Shown: positions 1-10,749 of the stretch, piece by piece | Layout of the letters: each line of letters starts with the position of its first letter | Position numbering within the stretch: position 1 is the first letter of the stretch | NCBI GenBank assembly: GCA_963921935.1 | Contig: OY998184.1 | Span: 29,789,567-29,853,566 of the forward strand | DNA from: Galeruca laticollis | Taxonomy: Eukaryota; Arthropoda; Insecta; Coleoptera; Chrysomelidae | Direction of reading: 5' to 3' | DNA: 64,000 nucleotides | Position numbers and translations under genes: made by a program | Notes under the pieces: model-generated | Databases searched by the model: none | What the model saw: the letters and a program-made list of their open reading frames with translations, nothing else | Told to the model about the DNA's origin: nothing

Positions 1-123
1 ACAACTAGATTTAGGTGAGGAAAGTGAATTAAAATTTCACAAGTAATTACATAATTATTTATAAAATTTGAGAATTCACTTAATCATATCTTGCAATTTT
101 ATTATTTTGACCCCTTATAAAAA

Positions 124-3100
124 ATGCGTGTGTCAATTTTTAGATTTCCCAAATATGTTTATCTTCGTAAAATTGGATTTCAGCTTTACGGGGGAAAAAT
201 TTTAAACCAAGCGATTCAGTTGTTCTTTGTAGCAAACATTTTCTTCAAACTGATTACCAGCAAAATATTATGGGAAGCTTTCGACTAAAAAAAGAGGCTG
301 TTCCAACTATTTTTGATTTTCCTGCACATTTGAAGAAAAAGGAAACAACGAGAAGAATTTTAAGAAGAATATCCACTAGTTTAAATGGTAAGTAATAGGT
401 GTCTTTTTTAATTTTATTTTCAAGTAATTCTTTCTGTTCATCAGTAGGTCTTCTCACGTTGTAGCCTTGAAAAGGAGATATTGGCTGAGCCTTCGACTTC
501 AGTTGTACCTGGAAATACTCGTATATTTAGAAAAAGGTCAATATGAAATTATTAGTAAGGTAATATCGATTTAAATTTCTGTATCTATTTTAGAAAGCGA
601 GATCCTATTTTAATAGGAGATTTTACAGAGAAGGACTCAGAAAATCCTTCAAATAGGCATAGGTATTGGACAGTTTCCCAATCAGGGATAAAGAGACAGA
701 TAACACTGAACAGAAATAACAGACGGCAAAACGCGCGTTTAAAACGTAAAATAAAGATTTCAATAGTTTGATACAAAGATTTGATACCAAGTAACAGAAT
801 TTCATCCCAGAATTCTATTATATTGAAGGTAGGTACTACATATCTTTTACAATATATTGTGATGGGTCTGTTCAATTTGCAAATAAATGTCTCTGTTATG
901 TAGTTAGCTGTTTCTTGGTAGGTACAAAGTAAAAAATAATTATTGTTTATGAAGTTGCAAATTGACAATTGATTAGGGTAAAAGTAGGTTTTTTGCATTT
1001 TAAGTTCAAATTTGGGTGGAAAAAGCTTAACCATATTTTTAGACTTAGCCAAAGCCTTTGACACCGTGCCACATCATATATTACTGGAATACTTAGAAGA
1101 AAAATATTTTATTAGTTTGACCATCAATTTAATTAATATAATATAATTATAATAATATATTTAATTATAATTATTATTATTTTTTTGTAATCGCTTTGGG
1201 CACGCTTTTTTGCATGTGCAAAAGTTATTCTTTTGCTTCTTATGTTTTGATAGCTGCGAAGACATCATCAGAATTTGATTTATTTTTAGAGTGTTGGTCA
1301 GTTATGTGTTTTTAAGTTTGTTACCAAGATATTCGATTATTACAGGAAAGTGTACCAGAAGCCCAGAAACAGTTATTGTTTCGTTAGCTTCGAGAAAAAC
1401 GGGGAAAGTTTCCACCAGAATTGAGATATTTTGCTTTGACGCTCAATTTTTATTTATCTTCGGCATACAATTATGTACGTACTATATTTGACGAAGCTTT
1501 GCTTCATCCACGTACCTTGACAAAATGGTACAGCTCTGTAGACGGATCTCCAGGGTATACGGTAGAAGCAATTAAAGCGGTATCAATAAAAGTAAAAGTT
1601 GAAAAAGAGAAAGGAAAACGGTTGGTTGCTGCGCTAATTATGGACGAAATGCCTATCAGAGAATTCGTGGAGTATTCAGGTACTAGGCAGCATGGGTATA
1701 TTGCTTTGGTTACATGATCAGTCGATAGTGATGTTCTACCCAAAGCAAAAAATGGGCTGGTTCTTATGTTAGTCGCTTTAAATTCGCATTGGAAAGTTCC
1801 AATCACCTATTTTCTTATAGACTCAATATCAGCAAAAGAGAAATCAAACCTCGCAAAAGGTTGCCTAATTCAAATGCATGATACAGGGATAATAATAAAG
1901 TCAATAACATTTGATGGTTGTGCTGCTAATATATCAATGTGCGTTGCTCTGGGAGCTTCATTATACTGGCCAAATTTTGAAACATACAAACATATTTCTT
2001 GCACCCTATTTCAAAAGAAAAAGTCACCTTATTTCAAAAGAAAAAGTACATATTATATTAGATCCATGCCATATGTTGAAATTGTGCAGAAATACTCTTG
2101 GTGATTAGGGATTTCTGTACAAAGGGGAGAACAATGTTATCAGCTGGAGCTATTTTAAAAGTTTAGTGAAGCTTCAGGAAGATGCAGGTACACATACTAC
2201 AACAAGAATTCGAAGACGGCATTTGGATTATACAAAAGAAAAAATGAAGGTGAAGTTAGCTGTTGAAACACTAAGCAATAGCGTAGCTCATGCTATTGAA
2301 TATTGCGACAAGGAATTACATATTTCACAACTTTTTCAAAGTGAAGGCACTGTAAGTTTTTGCAAAACAATTAATAACATTTTTGTTATTTTGAATACAA
2401 GGAACTTTTTGGGTAGAACTGTATACAAACGACCATTGCAGTCGACAAATCCTGAGTTTTTTAATAACTTTGTTAAAACACTGTTGAATATTTAGTTACT
2501 CTTGAAAATATACAACGACGCCTAATTATTCATTCTGGTAGGAAAACGGGATTTCTTGTTTCAATTGTTTCATTGTTGAGGACTCAAAACATGGTGGATG
2601 GGTTATTACAATCTGGTTTGTTTGATTTTCTTCTCACTTATAAATTAAGTCAAGACCATCTTGAAATGTTTTTTTCAGCTATTCGCTCACGTGGAGGTCT
2701 TAATAATAATCCCACTTGTAAGCAATTTGGAGGAGCAAATAAGCGATTGCTTATTCACTCACAAATAAAAACTCCTGATAGTGCCAATTATGTGGCTCAG
2801 GATGAAACCAGTATTTTGAATGTCGCTTCGACATATAAAAGTAGTAATCATTCAGATACATTAAATTGTGATTTAGAAATAAAGACCATTGTCGAAATAC
2901 AGCAATCAAAGATATTTTCAAATATTTCTAACTGTTTATATATAAGTAATATTATTGGATATATAGCTGGATTTGTTTCTCGGAAAATTGTGAAAACTAT
3001 AAATTGTGTAGAATGTGCGCAAGGTCTCCAATCACAACATTCACTTTCTCGGTTACTTAAGAAAAAGAATAGAGGAAAACTTTCCAATCCTTCACAAGAT

Positions 3101-3370
3101 GTAAAAATATGTACTGTAGCCGAGAGTATGATAAGAGTTGCAAATCTATCGTATACAAATATTTTAAATCATCTGATTATTTTTTATTTTAGGAAATTGA
3201 GCATCTCGCAACTTCTTCAAGATTTATGGGAATATTCTAGGGATCAATATCCCCTTCAAGGGCATATTTTACAGTTGATCAAACTTGTATTGAATCATAC
3301 TTCACAGTCAGACTTCATTATGAAAATTAATTTAAAAATGAAATCAGTTCACGTACATTTCAAACAGTAA
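124..3370 (+). pseudogene. P-element-like (THAP9-type) transposase, decayed copy 1
   Basis: Remnant of a THAP-domain DNA transposase, which binds transposon ends through a C2CH zinc finger and cuts DNA with an RNase H-like catalytic core. A good exon model is 124-387, 448-536, 594-828 and 1346-3370, all joined at GT/AG sites with compatible phases. Exon 1 encodes the second half of a THAP domain (FRFPK, then CSKH as Cys-x2-His, then AVPTIF); the first Cys pair is missing. Exon 3 holds the DPILIGDFTE block and a basic segment. Exon 4 covers the catalytic core (ALIMDEMPI, MLVALNSHWKVP), the insertion domain (KEKMKVKLAVETLS) and the C-terminal LTYKLSQDHLEMFFSAIRSR block. It is dead: in-frame stops at 769-771 and 1385-1387, and frame changes near 1717, 2000-2105 and 2493. 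The family call rests on block order and motifs; no terminal repeats were located for this copy. Confidence 0.85.
1030..1127 (+). pseudogene. Short reverse-transcriptase fragment of a non-LTR retrotransposon
   Basis: A stretch reading FLDLAKAFDTVPHHILLEYL matches the conserved RT block around the first catalytic Asp of jockey/CR1-type elements. Neither flank continues the RT domain, so only about 30 codons survive. It lies inside the intron (829-1345) of the decayed P-element-like transposase gene, same strand. It is probably a tiny relic of an insertion, and no function is expected. Confidence 0.7.
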
Positions 3371-3783
3371 ATAAGCCGAATAATACGGAAACTATGCCCT
3401 TCAGTGCCTACCTATATAAATTGTGTTATACAGTGTTCAAAAAAAGGAAAAAATCCCTATAAAAATTCAATTCAATTTATATTTTATGTATAAGAATAAT
3501 TTAGAACGAATTTCTACATTTATTTATGTTTAGAAAATAAAAATTTCTTTTAATTCATTCCCAAACCAAACTTCCTAATAAACAATAAATAGACAAAATT
3601 TATTTCAATTTTGTAAGTATTTTTCATTGCTGGCTCGCGCTTTTTGTCACCTTTCTATCTCCATCTCTCTCATACTGCTAGTGCGACACACGATACTATG
3701 AGCTGCATAGTGATAAGGCGCATCCACGTTAGGTTATAATATCTATAGTATTTTCTGAAAGTTTCCAATTCGTGGTTTCATAA
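3371..3783. other. Non-coding interval
   Basis: About 410 bases between the P-like transposase relic and the endonuclease fragment. It is AT-rich to about 3600, then less so. No ORF, RNA gene or terminal repeat is recognisable. Confidence 0.5.
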
Positions 3784-4427
3784 TCATAAATCTGTTATGT
3801 GAGTGTAGTGTGTGAGTTTTAGATGGATCAGTACTAGATCATGATCTGAATTAAAATCTGTGAGTGTTTTAATTTTGGTAAGATTATTAATATTTTTCCC
3901 TGTAGCAATATCTAATGTGCTGGGGGATTGGTGTGCGAAAGGGAAGAATATTGGAGTGTCGTTGTTTAATATATTACAATCGAAATTATCGGAGAGGCTC
4001 AGTAGAGTACTTCCGTTTGCGTTGTGGTGCGTCAAGTAGGGATCCCACTGTGGATGTTTACAGTTGAGATGGCCTACTATCAGCACCTTGTGGGTTTTTA
4101 CTTTGTTATAAAAGTCTTCATCAATTAATTTTACGCTAGGGGGTTTATATGCTCCTACTATTTTGATTCTATTGTCAAAAATATTGCGATATGCTCAATT
4201 GAAGTTTTATTTTGTTGCAGGAGTTTGAAATTGATACCTTTTCTGATTAATAATGGATACCGACACCTTTGGCATCGCCGGGGCGGTCTTGTCTAACGAG
4301 ACGATATTCTGGGTTTCTGAAATTGATTGATTTATTTGGTTTGGGGAACGTCTTGATTAAGAAGAATATATCTGGTTTGTGAATGTCGAGAAAATGTCTG
4401 ATTAAGTGGAGTTTGTTAAGTACTCCT
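3784..4427 (-). pseudogene. APE-type endonuclease domain of a jockey-like non-LTR retrotransposon
   Basis: Antisense reading gives an endonuclease/exonuclease/phosphatase domain of the kind at the start of ORF2 in jockey-like elements; in active elements it nicks target DNA to prime reverse transcription. Near 4427-4270 the frame reads LNKLHLIRHFLDIHKPDI and then VRQDRPGDAKGVGIHY, matching the strand-2 and DRPG blocks. After a frame break it continues 4086-3784 with LIVGHLNCKHPQWDP (usually GDLNAKHP) and a late DFNSDHDLVLIHL block, the family's SDH motif. The active-site Asp of the GDLNAKH block is His here. No RT follows, so this is an isolated fragment with at least one stop and one frame change. 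Confidence 0.8.
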
Positions 4428-4926
4428 TGTACATAAAAAAAAATTATTTTGAGATCAAATCTTTTTCGAATTCCTGTTTTCCACCTACCTGCCTAGATGT
4501 CATATTTGTCGATGTTAGTGAAACGAAGTTACATTTTCAAAGACCGGGCAAAAGTACAGTCTCCCGTATAAAGCGTTCGAACACTGTATTTCTCCGTCCG
4601 TATAATAACATCGGTACAATATAATATACGTTCTCTAACCTGCACCGACAGTCGGCGACACTTACTTCTCCGCAACGTATCCCCAACAAGCTATACCGTA
4701 TAGCAGAACGATTCTTAGAGTCGGCAGTCTATCCGTAGACTCGCTAGCTTGCCCGCATGCGCAGGTGAGAATTAAATCTAAGAGACATCATTGTGCTCAC
4801 AAACCCGTTCTCTTTCAGAAAGCCGATACCGGTCAACCGTACCGTCAACCGATGTGAGTGTTATTTCATTTTATACCTTAGGGTATATGGTTCTCGCCCA
4901 TATAATCTGATTAGGGGAAGTAAAGG
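4428..4926. other. Unassigned interval
   Basis: No recognisable coding potential. Base composition from 4620 to 4850 is less AT-rich than the surroundings. The neighbouring tandem hairpins and an AATAAAG-type signal near 5266 would fit a solo LTR, but no TG...CA ends or target duplication could be assigned. Confidence 0.35.
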
Positions 4927-5062
4927 GAGACCGTAGACCGCTACTAGAAAATTGAGTACTCACATCCTAGTAGCGGCCGTGTTTGGGCCTTCAGCCATCC
5001 GATCAAGGGAAACCGTAGACCGCTACTAGAAAGTTGAGAAATCACATCCCAGTAGTGGCCGT
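4927..5062. repeat. Two tandem hairpin-forming units
   Basis: Two direct copies, about 83 bp apart (4927-4980 and 5010-5062), share ACCGTAGACCGCTACTAGAA at their start. Each unit contains inverted arms (CCGCTACTAG ... CTAGTAGCGG in unit 1, slightly diverged in unit 2) around a loop of about 20 bases. Both the repeat and the stem are visible in the sequence; their function is unknown. Confidence 0.75.
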
Positions 5063-5413
5063 CGCGACTCCGGGATTCCAATATCGCGGAAACCGAGACC
5101 CGTATCTCCGAAAGTAGAGCTTTGACTGACCTAGAGGGGCAATTAGGCTTGCAATTAGTTCTGCATGGCACACACGGTAGTAGTACTAGTGCTTTTGCCC
5201 CGCCTACACGAGTTAGAAGACGAACCATTTAGTTTAGTTGATTAACTTTTCCGAGTGATCTTTATGTAATAAAGACTCTTTGTAAATAAGTAACTTCAGG
5301 GCCGGGACCAAGGGGGGAACCACCCACTCCAAAGCCCAGGCAGTTGGTTCCAAATCCAAACACAGTTGGCTACAAATAATATTTTTTTCGTTAATTTCTT
5401 TTCACTTTTTAAG
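5063..5413. other. Unassigned interval before the Tigger element
   Basis: Relatively GC-rich to 5230 and then AT-rich, with a possible poly(A) signal (TAATAAAG) near 5266. No convincing ORF. It could be part of an LTR or of the target into which the Tigger element inserted. Confidence 0.35.
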
Positions 5414-5844
5414 TACCGTAAAATGGGGCTACTTGAAAACACCGGGGTGATTTGCTTTTTCCAGTTAAAACCAATGCTGCGCTCTGGCGGTCGAAATTTT
5501 AATCTCAAATTGAGTCTGTATCTATGCCTACCATGCTTCTCAGATGAGTTTCTGTTGTGTTATTGGTTATTGACTCACTGTTATTGTGTTGTGCGTCTAC
5601 AAAAAAAGGTAAGAAGCTTGATTTTTTTTAACCTGCAAACTTCCTATTGTTCAGAGATCCCTGAAAAGACTGGACTATCGCCGAATTTATTTCAAGAGCA
5701 GTTATATATCAGGCAATCGTTCTCTAAACTAAAAGACTCACTTTTCCTTCTTACTTGCCAGTGGCGTATCATTTTATTTTTTCATTTAATTTCGGGGGCG
5801 ACTTGAAAAATGGTGCGTATATAAAAAAGTAAACCGGGAAGTCG

Positions 5845-7556
5845 GAAATATCAGGATTATAGCGGAGACACGCTCCACCGAGTACTGCAGCTACACAAAC
5901 AAGGTAGAGAATTAGAAGGTTTAAGTGAAGGATGTTGAATTCCTTTTATAACTTTATATAAAAAAGCTAAAGCACTACACACAAAATCTGCAATGTCGAT
6001 CGAAGAGGAAAACTATCTGGTTCGGTCTTTATCTATCGCAGCGGACTGGGGTTATCCCTGTGATTCAAACGATATAAAAGAGATAGTAGAATCCTAATTG
6101 GACAGAAGTGAAAAAAAAATTGCCACAATTTCGAAACAACAGACCTAGTGAAACCTGGCTGCAAAAATTTCTAAAGCGACATTAGGAGGAGCTGTCTAAA
6201 AGATTATCTCCATCAATAAAAGAAAGTAGAGCCAAAGATTGCCCTGATAGTATTAATATATATTTCGACCACTTATCAGAAAGTCTAGAAGATGATCCAC
6301 CCAACACAATAGTAAATTACGATGAGACTAATTTTACGGACGATTCTGGCTCGTGAAAGTCATCGTTCGTAGGACTTCTAAAAGAGCGGAGAAGGTAATG
6401 GATCTAAAACAGCTACTTCCGTCATGTTTGCTTGTGCAGCTTCAGGATTTATGCTTCCGGTCTAGATAGTCTATAAGGTAGACCACTTATGGAGCACTTG
6501 AACAGAATTTGGACCAACCAAAGCCAGATATAATCGCTCTCGTTCTGGATGGTTTGATACAAGTATTTTCGAAGATTGGTTTAATAACATAGTATTGCTA
6601 TGTTTTCGATCTTTGCCACCGGGTCCTAAAGTTCTTATTGGAGATAATTTGGCAAGCCACATTTCGGCCAATGTTATTTTGAAATGTACGTAGACTGACA
6701 TTCGTTTTGTGATTTTTCCTCCTAACAGTACGCACCTTACGCAGCCATTAGCGTTTTTCGTCCAATTAAGATCGCTTGGAGGAAGATACTTCAAGAATGA
6801 AGAAAACAAACTAAAGAAAGTGTAAGAAAAGAAGTATTCCCACGGTTATTAACACAGGCATTAAATAGACTTTCAGAGAGTATGGAAAAAATATTTAATC
6901 AGGCTTTGAAGCGACCGGTCTATTACCACTGAATAGAAATAAAATTTTATTCAAGCTACCAAAAACAGACAGGCAAAGAACGCAAGAACAAGATGCAATT
7001 GTCGATTCACCAAAAGAAGTGTTTGAAAAAAATCTAGGTTTGGAGCACCAACTTCTGTTGGTAGGAAGAAAAAATTGTTTGTTGATGCAGGTAAAAGCAT
7101 TCCATAGGAACCATCAACATCAGCACGAATAAAAAATTACGCCCAGGGTTATCATCTTCTTCCGAAAGTGACGTGGATGAAGAAGATTTAACCGTCGACA
7201 GCGACAAAGATATGGACCCAGAACCGTTTTCCGTCACAGACACCAATAAAATTGATGATAACACGTCACCTATGCAAGATTCTTCTGTATCGACAGATTT
7301 TAAACAAGGTAATTTCATTCACGTTGACATAAAAACTGAAGCTAGTACCACTAAGCAATATGTGGTAAAATTAATAATTTGCGAAAAAAAAATGGATCTT
7401 ATCTATGCTCATTCTTAAGATTAAGTGATAAAATACCTAATGCATATGTTTTCCCCCGGCAGAAAACATCAGACTTGTCGAGCAAAAAGAAATAAAGCGA
7501 AAACTTCTAAAATATGAAACATTACGACGAGGGCAGCTAAAATTCAAAAAAATGTG
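5845..7556 (+). pseudogene. Tigger/pogo-like DDE transposase
   Basis: Decayed transposase filling the element. N-terminal pieces include a DNA-binding-like stretch (YKKAKALHTKSAMSIEEE, then FRNNRPSETWLQKFLKRH). The catalytic core follows: VNYDETNF carries the first Asp, KVLIGDNLASHIS the second. In the third block, which in this family reads QPLDVAFF, the sequence here is HLTQPLAFF: two codons including the catalytic Asp are deleted (about 6745). C-terminal blocks FEATGLLPLNRNKILFKL (about 6905) and an acidic tail (7173-7340) are readable, ending in a KIPNAYVFPP-like segment. Several stops and frame changes (5934, 6092, 6354, 6465) confirm a pseudogene. The element is probably relatively young because most blocks are still readable. 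Confidence 0.85.
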
Positions 7557-7861
7557 ATCTTAACTGTTTTTTTTTTCTTCTGTTTGTTTTTGACCGGGAA
7601 ATCTTAATTATTAATTTGATTGTAAACTGCCAAAAGAATTTGTTTTTATTTACTTTTTTGTAGTCTCTACTATACCAAAGAAGGTTTATTTTGGGTTATT
7701 TTGTTAATGTAGAATATTCGTCTTATTTGTATAATAAATATGTGATGCCAATAAAGCCAATTTTGAGAAAAATGTTTTTTTGTGGGTAAAATAATGAGGA
7801 AATATAAAAAAAATGAAATTAACTGTCTCGACCCTTACTTTATGAAATCTACTCATACTAG

Positions 7862-8069
7862 CCTTTTAAATGAAACTTACTGTTTCTAGTTAACTCCCCA
7901 GTATATTGAAGAATGTTAAAAATTCTAAAAAATTGACAATTGTTTCGATATTATCTATTCTGACGATGATATTTAGATACATCGAAACAATTGTCAATTT
8001 TTTAGAATTTTTAACCTTTTTCAATATTCTGTGGAGTTAACTAGAGACAGTAAGTTTCATTTAAAACAC
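7862..8069. mobile_element. Palindromic MITE nested in the Tigger element
   Basis: Two arms of about 86 bp (7862-7949 and 7981-8069) are near-perfect inverted copies around a loop of about 30 bp. The ends read TTTTAAATGAAACTTACTGT on each strand. It lies after the transposase stop and before the right terminal repeat, so it sits in the element's 3' untranslated part. No coding content. The whole unit could fold as one hairpin. Confidence 0.8.
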
Positions 8070-8389
8070 TAATAAAAAAAGTAATTTGCTTTATGTTGGT
8101 CCTACAAAATCGATTATTGCGATTTTCATGTCGCCACAATTGCGTTCCTACTAGGTACTACAATGTAAAATAAATGCAAATTTCAAGTCACCCCAACATC
8201 TTGAAAAAATACCTTCCATATTTTTTTCCTAGGGAGTGGAGGGAGGTACAACTTTTTTAAGCGTTGCCTCCAATAGCCACCACCTCAAAGTAATCTAAAA
8301 TAATTTTTATTTGAATTGGAACGGTAAATAAACGGCGGTAGGGTATCGAATATTCCAAAAATGGTATCAAGTCGCCCCGTTTTACGGTA

Positions 8390-8999
8390 TGTATATTTTT
8401 GAACTGTTTTCGTTTATATTTCTTAAGTAAAGTGTTTTTATCCCTATTTTTCAAGCAGGTGTATATTGTATTATAATCTAATAGTTTAAATTTGGATTTT
8501 CAAGATTTTGGTAGTAGGTTGCATTATTAATATATTAAAGCCTATACTTGTTTATATTAATACATATACAAAAATTTAGTTGGTTTTTAATCTTTTCCCT
8601 CCCCCCTTAAAAAGTGTAGCCTCGGTACGGCACTGATAACTTTTGGTTTCCCTTCTCTCCAACTCCAACTACCACTACACCTCCGCAAATAGGTAAGGAC
8701 GTTAAGCAGCTAATACCCAGGTTAAGTACCCGCGGAGGCAAGTAAAATCTGCCCGACAGGCCGCAACACTCTTGCCACCCCCATAAGTGACCCCTGGAAT
8801 ATTTTAATTCTTCACTGACGCTGCCCGGAACGAGTGGAGCATACCAGTTTGATAAACTGACGCCCGAGGCAACCCGTCACCTGTAGTTAAGGCGCCAATC
8901 CGTTGAGGGACGACGCAAGAGCGTTACATTAGTTACAAAGTTATTATATAATATGGTAAACTTTTCCATTTTGTTGGAGGCCTTCCGCATCTTATGTAG
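8390..8999. other. Unassigned interval
   Basis: Between the Tigger element and the gag relic. 8640-8930 is distinctly more GC-rich than its surroundings and may be untranslated sequence of a non-LTR element. CGGTACGGCACTG near 8622 resembles a transposon end, but no partner end was seen. Confidence 0.35.
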
Positions 9000-10190
9000 T
9001 AAGTCTTGTGTGGCTGGTAAGTTCATCTAGGTTAACAAGAGTCCTTAGTTTTCTGAGCATGTTGTTAATTTCTGTAAACTGGTTGATATCGCTGTTTGTG
9101 GATGCAGGTTGATTTGTGGTTGTCTTCGCTTGGGGATGAGCGTGAGAGATTTGAGGGGTTGTGAGGGAGGTATTTTTGGTGGGTAGGCTGCGAAAATTTG
9201 CATAATTGTTAGTTTGTTGTCGGTAAAGGGGCGGGAATATATTTTGTTGGGGTGGGTTTGGTTTGTTGAGTTAATATTCTTCTTTCTTCCACCCATACTC
9301 TTCTTTTAACGAACTCTGGACAGATTTCCGCGTTGGTGATCTCCATTGCAATTTGCACATCTCACTCGGGTGGTTCTTTCCCTTGTGTATTCAGATGTGG
9401 GGTGTCCGGCGCATTCGAAGTATCTCGGCCACAATTTGAGGTTACGTGGCCCGAAACTTGGCATATATGGCAGTTAACAAACGGCTTGCTTTGCCGTCTG
9501 TGCTTCCATTGCACTCTGGTATGCTCAATGATTCTCATATTTTCGTTCAGACAATCTAATGTTATTTTTGAATTAGTTACTATTAGGTAGAGTGGTGTTC
9601 CTTTTGCGGTCATTCTGTACAAGTCTTTTGTTTCTAGTTCATATGTATTTTAAAGCTTTTCTTTGATATCTGAGGTTTGAAGTCCCTCCGCGAGGCCGCG
9701 GAGGACAAATACATGCGACTTTTTCTTCCTTCTCGAGTACGTGTGATATGGCACCTTTTCTCTTCTTAAAGCTATTTTCAGTGTTTCAAAATCCTCTACA
9801 TCTTCTGTAAATATTATAGAGGAATTGTTAGTATACTTTATTTCGAAGGATTTTCGAATTTCTTCTTTCAACTTTGCTACCATATCTTTGTGGGCCGAGA
9901 CGTTTCCTTCAATAACTATTAGTGGACACGTGATGTCTTTTTTTGCTGGAGTGTGCTTATTTCTTTTGAGATTTGGTTTGTCGACAATTTCTTCATCTGA
10001 GCTGTCTGCGGCTTATAGTTTTTTGAATCGTATTTTATTTCGTTTCCTCTGGATATTGTTTGTCTTTTGTGTTTCATCTTCAGATGCGTGGCGGTTAATC
10101 GAATCTATTTTATGTTTCAATAGTGTGCGGTTTTTTGGTCTCGGTAAAGATTTTATTGAACGTTGTGAATTTTTTTGGGTTTTCAAATCC
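9000..10190 (-). pseudogene. ORF1 (gag) of a jockey-type non-LTR retrotransposon
   Basis: Antisense gag-like protein, the nucleic-acid-binding ORF1 product of jockey-clade elements. Around 9883-9650 the reading gives YHTYSRRKKKSHVFVLRGLA, the block just upstream of the zinc knuckles. At 9622-9362 it continues with GTPLYLIVTNSKITLD and a CCHC knuckle CHICQVSGHVTSNC (Cys-x2-Cys-x4-His-x4-Cys). The later knuckles seem lost. The C-terminal part (9296-9000) is rich in Pro/Thr/Asn, as usual, and ends in a hydrophobic EINNMLRKLRTLVNL segment. There are at least two frame interruptions (about 9640 and 9310). No ORF2 follows directly; the endonuclease fragment at 3784-4427 has the same orientation and could belong to the same element, now separated by insertions (inference). 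Confidence 0.8.
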
Positions 10191-10749
10191 TGTTTTTAAT
10201 ATAATGTTGGCTTCCAAGGAAATCAAATCTCTCATTGCACCACTTATTTAGCATTAGGTTTTGGCATCTTATTTTTGTTATCTCCTACCGTTTTGATGGC
10301 GATTAACAATATTTCACTTGATCTTCAGGTTTAGAAAATTCCTTGTGAAATTCCCCTGAGGCCTTCTTATAAACTCCCTCTCTTGACTTGATTTTCCATA
10401 GTTTATTAGACCCATGATTATGAATATCTAATTCCAATTTATTCCTAATTTTCCGTTGGTATTCCTTATTTTTGTATGCCATACATTATTCATTGTATGT
10501 TTTCATTTCAAGAGTGTATAATTTCACATAAACTGAGAACAGTTTTGTGTGTTTGTATTATGGAGATATTTCCATTATTTCTCTTCTTGTTCTTACTCAT
10601 TTTTGTAGTTTTGTTTGTGAGATTGTATTTTCAGGACAGTAAAGCGTATTTTCTCTTTAAACCTTTCTACGTATACGAGGTTGCTATTCATTTATTAAGA
10701 ATACAAATCAATTCTTTAAAAAAAAATTAATATTCAAAATATTCGTCTT
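10191..10749. other. Non-coding interval
   Basis: AT-rich, no recognised protein. A short open frame on + at 10476-10730 would encode a very hydrophobic peptide, but it has no family resemblance and I regard it as chance. Confidence 0.45.

Larger units (their letters stand above)
5414..8389 (+). mobile_element. Tigger/pogo-like DNA transposon, complete but inactive
   Basis: A 2.98-kb element bounded by inverted termini. The left end reads TACCGTAAAATGGGGCTACT and the right end, on the other strand, TACCGTAAAACGGGGCGACT, two differences in 20. The outermost TA fits the TA target duplication of the Tc1/mariner/pogo superfamily. Related motifs (GGGGCGACTTGA near 5797, CAAGTCACCCC near 8183) look like subterminal repeats. 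It encodes one decayed DDE transposase and carries a nested palindromic MITE in its 3' part. Both ends are present, so this is a whole-element insertion rather than a fragment. Confidence 0.85.

Noticed and set aside
585..1064. 159-codon frame on the minus strand
   Set aside because: It is antisense to exon 3 and the RT relic, and no family resemblance is visible.
10476..10730. Hydrophobic 84-codon ORF, possible membrane protein
   Set aside because: AT-rich DNA readily yields Phe/Leu/Ile-rich frames; there is no family resemblance or coding context.
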